Source of the DNA: Desulfobulbus sp.
GTDB taxonomy: Bacteria > Desulfobacterota > Desulfobulbia > Desulfobulbales > Desulfobulbaceae
DNA length: 8,693 nucleotides
Reading direction: 5' to 3'
Assembly (NCBI GenBank): GCA_017998195.1
Contig: JAGODN010000090.1
Location: 1-8,693, forward strand
Part shown: piece after piece, positions 6,437 to 8,693 of the stretch
Numbering within the stretch: position 1 is the stretch's first letter
Layout of the letters: each line of letters opens with the position of its first letter
Made by a program: the position numbers and the translations under genes
The notes under the pieces: model-generated
What the model was told of the DNA's origin: nothing
Seen by the model: the letters and a program-made list of their open reading frames with translations, nothing else
Databases searched by the model: none

Positions 6437-6455
6437 AGGGTTTTCTGGCCGGGCC
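6422..6455 (-). terminator. GC-rich hairpin downstream of the GNAT gene
   Basis: A perfect 9-bp inverted repeat (ggcccggcc 6422-6430, ggccgggcc 6447-6455) with a 16-nt loop lies about 34 bp after the GNAT stop. Minus-strand transcripts from the ATP-grasp/GNAT operon would form it. A competing 6-bp stem uses 6451-6456 with 6467-6472. There is no U-tract. It may be a terminator for the upstream operon or simply G+C-rich sequence. Confidence 0.35.
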
Positions 6456-6488
6456 GCTGATTTCACCGGCCCCCGCCGCCCGGGCCGC

Positions 6489-6983
6489 TCAGCGGTGGCT
6501 GGTCGGATCGAGCACCTTGCAGAAGATGACCTTGCCGTCATTCCGGTCGTAGAAGTCGGCCAGCAGCGCCTCCTGGTGAAAGCCGCAGGCCCGGTAGAAG
6601 GCCCGGGTGGGTGCGTACTGGGGCCGGCTCGAGGTGTCGATGTAGACCCGCCGGCCGCCCGTTGCCGCGATCCGCGCCTCGGCCGCGGCCAGCAGCCGGC
6701 GGCCGAGCCCGCCGCCCTGCCGGTCCGGACGGACCACGATCCAGTACAGGTCATGGCTGGCCCGGGTGCAGGGGATGGGACCGAAGCAGGCAAAGCCGAG
6801 CAACTCGCCCGCCTCCTCGGCCAGCAGGAAATGGTAGCCGCTGGCCGCGCCCCGCGCGAGCCGCTCCTCGGCCAGTTCCGCCGCCACCTCCGCCTCCTCC
6901 CGGCTGAAGAAACCGGTGGCCGCGGCCAGGGCGTACAGCCGCGCCGGGTCCTTGGGTGTCAGTTCTTCGCGCAGCTCCAGCAT
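6489..6983 (-). CDS. GNAT family N-acetyltransferase
   Basis: The 164-residue product has the length and order of a single-domain GNAT enzyme, which transfers an acyl group from acyl-CoA to an amine. Residues 46-70 form the beta2-beta3 region (YHFLLAEEAGELLGFACFG). Motif A is clear: LYWIVVRPDRQGGGLGRRLL (79-98), with the pyrophosphate-binding loop R88-Q-G-G-G-L-G94. YIDTSSRPQYAPTRAFYRAC (114-133) and GF (134-135) give the beta5/alpha4 region, and the tail KVIFCKVL (151-158) is beta7. The ATG at 6983 overlaps the TGA of the preceding ATP-grasp gene by 1 nt and has GGAG at 6991-6988. The same frame is open far upstream, but that part is the shadow of the ATP-grasp gene. The tight coupling implies action on the substrate or product of the two ligases; the actual acceptor is unknown. 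Confidence 0.92.
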   Translation of the reverse strand: MLELREELTPKDPARLYALAAATGFFSREEAEVAAELAEERLARGAASGYHFLLAEEAGELLGFACFGPIPCTRASHDLYWIVVRPDRQGGGLGRRLLAAAEARIAATGGRRVYIDTSSRPQYAPTRAFYRACGFHQEALLADFYDRNDGKVIFCKVLDPTSHR

Positions 6984-7966
6984 CAGGCTCCGATATCGCT
7001 GTCGGCGACGATCCGGCGGACCGCCTCGGTAAAAGGAATGGCGGCCCGCTCCAGGGCGGCGCTGAAGCCGGCGTCCGGCGACAGGCAGGGATTGGCGTTG
7101 ACCTCCAGGATCCACGGGGCGCCGGCCGCATCGATGCGGAAATCCACCCGGGCATACCCGTTCAGCCGAAAGATCCGCCAGCAGGCGAGCGCCAGCTGCT
7201 CGAGCCGGGCCAGCAGCGGCCCGTCCGCCGGCGGGAAGTCGAAGCTGCGCCGGGTGTGACGGCAGGCAAACGATGCCTCCGCCCACTTGGCCTGGTAGTC
7301 GAGGATGCGCGGCATGTCCGGCGGGAAGTCGTCGAAGACGATCTCCGCCGGCGGCAGCAGCTCCGGCCCGTGCGGCCCGGCGAGCAGGCCGAGGTTGCAC
7401 TCGCGGCCCTCGATGTAGTGCTCGGCGAAGCAGGGCCCGCCGAGCCCGCGGGCGCGCTCCGGCAGCAACTCGCCCACCGTCCGGCCGTCGCGGCCGCGAA
7501 CCAGGCTGTTCGCGTCCAGGCCGATGGAGGCGTGCTCCCACACTGACTTGACGATCCAGTCAGCTGTTCCGGCCGGCAGGTCGTCATCCCCGGGTTCCAC
7601 CCAGGCGGGCACCGGCAGGCCGGCCGCCTGCAGCCAGCGCTTGGCGAGCAGCTTGTTCGAGGTGAGCAGGAGCGCATCCGCCCGGCAGCCGGTGTAGGGC
7701 ACGCCCAGGCTCTCCAGGCAGGCCGGGACGAGGTGGATGAGGCGGCCGCTGCCGGCCAGACTCTCGACCAGGTTGCACACCAGTTCGGGTCGCCGCCGCC
7801 GCAATTCCGCGGCCAGCGCGGCCAGGTCGAGGTCGCAGGCGAGTTGTTCGACCCGGTGGCCCAGGGTGGTGAGCGCCCCGGCCACGGCCGCAGCCTGGTC
7901 GAGCACGTCCCGGCTGTCCGGGCTGTCGGCCGCGCTGACCCGGTCGTGGAGGATGAGCACCTGCAT
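6983..7966 (-). CDS. D-Ala-D-Ala ligase-like ATP-grasp protein (second of pair)
   Basis: The 327-residue product is full length for a Ddl-like ATP-grasp ligase, an enzyme class that activates a carboxylate as acyl-phosphate and joins it to an amine. Visible elements in order are the N-terminal Rossmann-like start MQVLILHDRV, LESLGVPYTG (84-93), TSNKLLAKRWLQAAGLPVP (102-120), the ATP lysine in WIVKSVWEHASIGL (137-150, K140), AEHYIEGRECNL (181-192), and the Mg-binding end YARVDFRID (271-279, D275) with ILEVNANPCLSP (286-297, E288 and N290). The family is often auto-named D-Ala-D-Ala ligase, but pairing with another ligase and a GNAT argues for a different substrate. ATG 7966 is preferred over GTG 7969: it gives a 7-nt gap from GGAG (7977-7974) and the same TGATG overlap seen at the downstream junction. 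Confidence 0.9.
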   Translation of the reverse strand: MQVLILHDRVSAADSPDSRDVLDQAAAVAGALTTLGHRVEQLACDLDLAALAAELRRRRPELVCNLVESLAGSGRLIHLVPACLESLGVPYTGCRADALLLTSNKLLAKRWLQAAGLPVPAWVEPGDDDLPAGTADWIVKSVWEHASIGLDANSLVRGRDGRTVGELLPERARGLGGPCFAEHYIEGRECNLGLLAGPHGPELLPPAEIVFDDFPPDMPRILDYQAKWAEASFACRHTRRSFDFPPADGPLLARLEQLALACWRIFRLNGYARVDFRIDAAGAPWILEVNANPCLSPDAGFSAALERAAIPFTEAVRRIVADSDIGA

Positions 7967-7977
7967 CACTGGTCTCC
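7966..7977 (-). promoter_or_regulatory. Coupled stop/start and ribosome binding site between the two ligase genes
   Basis: On the minus strand GGAG (7977-7974), inside the end of the upstream ligase gene, serves the ATG at 7966. The TGA of the upstream gene (7968-7966) shares its A with that ATG. This arrangement favours translational coupling and a fixed ratio of the two proteins. Confidence 0.7.
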
Positions 7978-8693
7978 GGCCAGGCGAATGCGGGCCGAAT
8001 CGACGATCCGGCGGATGAGCTCGCGGTAGGGGATGGAGCGCAGCCGGCAGATGATCGGCAGGTCCGAGTGGTCCGGATGGATGCCGGCCAGCGGGTTGAC
8101 CTCGAGGAACAGCGGCCGGCCGTGGGTGTCGCAGCGCAGGTCGACCCGGCCGCCGTCGCGGCAGCCGAGTGCGCGCCAGGCGGCCAGGGCCGTGGCCTCG
8201 GCCGCGGCCACCACCGGGTCGTCCTCAGGCCGGAGCAGCCGGTAGCGGACCCGGGTGCGCCAGCCCTCCTTGTTGGCGTAGGAATAGAGGCCCGGCTCGG
8301 CCGAGTCCAGCAGCTGCACCTCGATGGTGCCGAGCACCTCGGCGCGGGCGCCGGTGCCGACAATGCCGGTGGTGAACTCGCGGCCCGGCAGGTAGGGCTC
8401 TATGAGCACCGGCTGGCAATAGCGGGCCAGGAGCTGCGCGCAGGCCGGGGCCAGCGCCTCCCGGTCGCGGACAATGGAGGCCGGGGTGATGCCCTTGCCC
8501 GTGCCCTCGGCTACCGGCTTGATGAACCAGGGCGGGGCGAAGGGGACCGCGGCCGCGTCCTCCGGCCGCTCGGCCACGAGGAAGTCCGCGGTGGCCACGC
8601 CGGCGTCGCGCACCACCCGCTTGGTCAGCCCCTTGTGCAGGGTCAGGCTGAGCACGAGCGGGTCGGAGAAGGTGTAGGGGACCTGGTACAGGT
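7966..8693 (-). CDS. D-Ala-D-Ala ligase-like ATP-grasp protein (first of pair), 5' end outside window
   Basis: The frame is open to the right edge; 241 residues and the stop are visible and the N-terminal part is missing. The apparent GTG start at 8655 is internal, because the codons before it continue a family motif (VPYTFSDPLVLSLTLHKGL, where related ligases have a PYTGSDPL-type stretch). Further elements are the ATP lysine in WFIKPVAEGTGKGI, LIEPYLPGREFTTGIVG (the grasp loop with conserved Glu and Arg-Glu), a central PGLYSYANKEGW segment, and the Mg-binding end GRVDLRCD...LFLEVNPLAGIHPDHSDLPI. It is clearly a paralogue of the next gene, with only moderate similarity: EVNPLAGIHP here against EVNANPCLSP there, and KPVAEGTGKG against KSVWEHASIG. 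The two probably have different substrates. It is the first visible gene of the ligase-ligase-GNAT operon. Confidence 0.9.
   Translation of the reverse strand, partial: LYQVPYTFSDPLVLSLTLHKGLTKRVVRDAGVATADFLVAERPEDAAAVPFAPPWFIKPVAEGTGKGITPASIVRDREALAPACAQLLARYCQPVLIEPYLPGREFTTGIVGTGARAEVLGTIEVQLLDSAEPGLYSYANKEGWRTRVRYRLLRPEDDPVVAAAEATALAAWRALGCRDGGRVDLRCDTHGRPLFLEVNPLAGIHPDHSDLPIICRLRSIPYRELIRRIVDSARIRLAGDQ

Noticed and set aside
5494..6552. Plus-strand open frame of 352 codons
   Set aside because: It is antisense to the GYF_2-AIM24 gene, whose domains are clear, and runs through the intergenic region into the GNAT gene.
6984..7541. N-terminal extension of the GNAT gene in the same frame
   Set aside because: The extension is an Arg/Ala/Gly-rich overlap of the ATP-grasp gene. 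The coupled ATG at 6983 gives a normal GNAT length.
5365..8693. A Ter-type stress or conflict island (TerB-like, AIM24 and ATP-grasp genes close together)
   Set aside because: No TerC, TerD or TerZ-like gene or nucleoside-pathway partner is visible, and the ATP-grasp proteins are Ddl-like, so the evidence does not reach that claim.

Overview
The window is strongly G+C-rich chromosomal DNA from a bacterium, with dense, conventionally spaced genes, GGAG-type ribosome binding sites and a strong G/C bias at third codon positions. That bias creates long spurious open frames on the opposite strand. The gene families present are a PPDK_N-domain protein, an M18 aminopeptidase, a SprA-related/CJM1_0395-type putative metalloprotease, a DUF533/TerB-like protein, a GYF_2-AIM24 protein and Ddl-like ATP-grasp ligases. 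Together they fit a proteobacterium in the broad sense; Desulfobacterota (former Deltaproteobacteria) is my best guess and Gammaproteobacteria the alternative. No rRNA or tRNA gene, mobile element, CRISPR array or phage gene was seen.

Layout. (1) A leftward three-gene unit runs from 4400 off the left edge: a SprA-related HExxH protein (4400-3693), an M18 aminopeptidase (3659-2337) and a large PEP/pyruvate-binding-domain protein (2260-1, cut by the left edge). (2) A 185-bp divergent control region (4401-4585) holds overlapping -10 elements for both directions, short direct and inverted repeats, and a strong hairpin. (3) One rightward gene, DUF533/TerB-like (4586-5317), follows. (4) It converges with a leftward GYF_2-AIM24 gene (6360-5365) across a perfect 10-bp hairpin. 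(5) A tightly coupled leftward unit enters from the right edge: a Ddl-like ATP-grasp ligase (8693-7966, cut by the edge), a second Ddl-like ATP-grasp ligase (7966-6983) and a GNAT acetyltransferase (6983-6489). Each junction in this unit is a 1-nt stop/start overlap (TGATG).

How the genes may work together. The ATP-grasp/ATP-grasp/GNAT unit looks like a small biosynthetic pathway: two ATP-dependent carboxylate-amine ligases and an acyltransferase, which could make or cap an amino acid or peptide product. This is the best candidate here for an under-described system. The left operon combines two putative metallopeptidases with a PPDK_N-type protein. That protein appears to carry a degenerate RecA/KaiC-like N-terminal domain and shows no phospho-histidine swivel domain in its visible part. 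The functional links between these proteins are inferred from gene order only.
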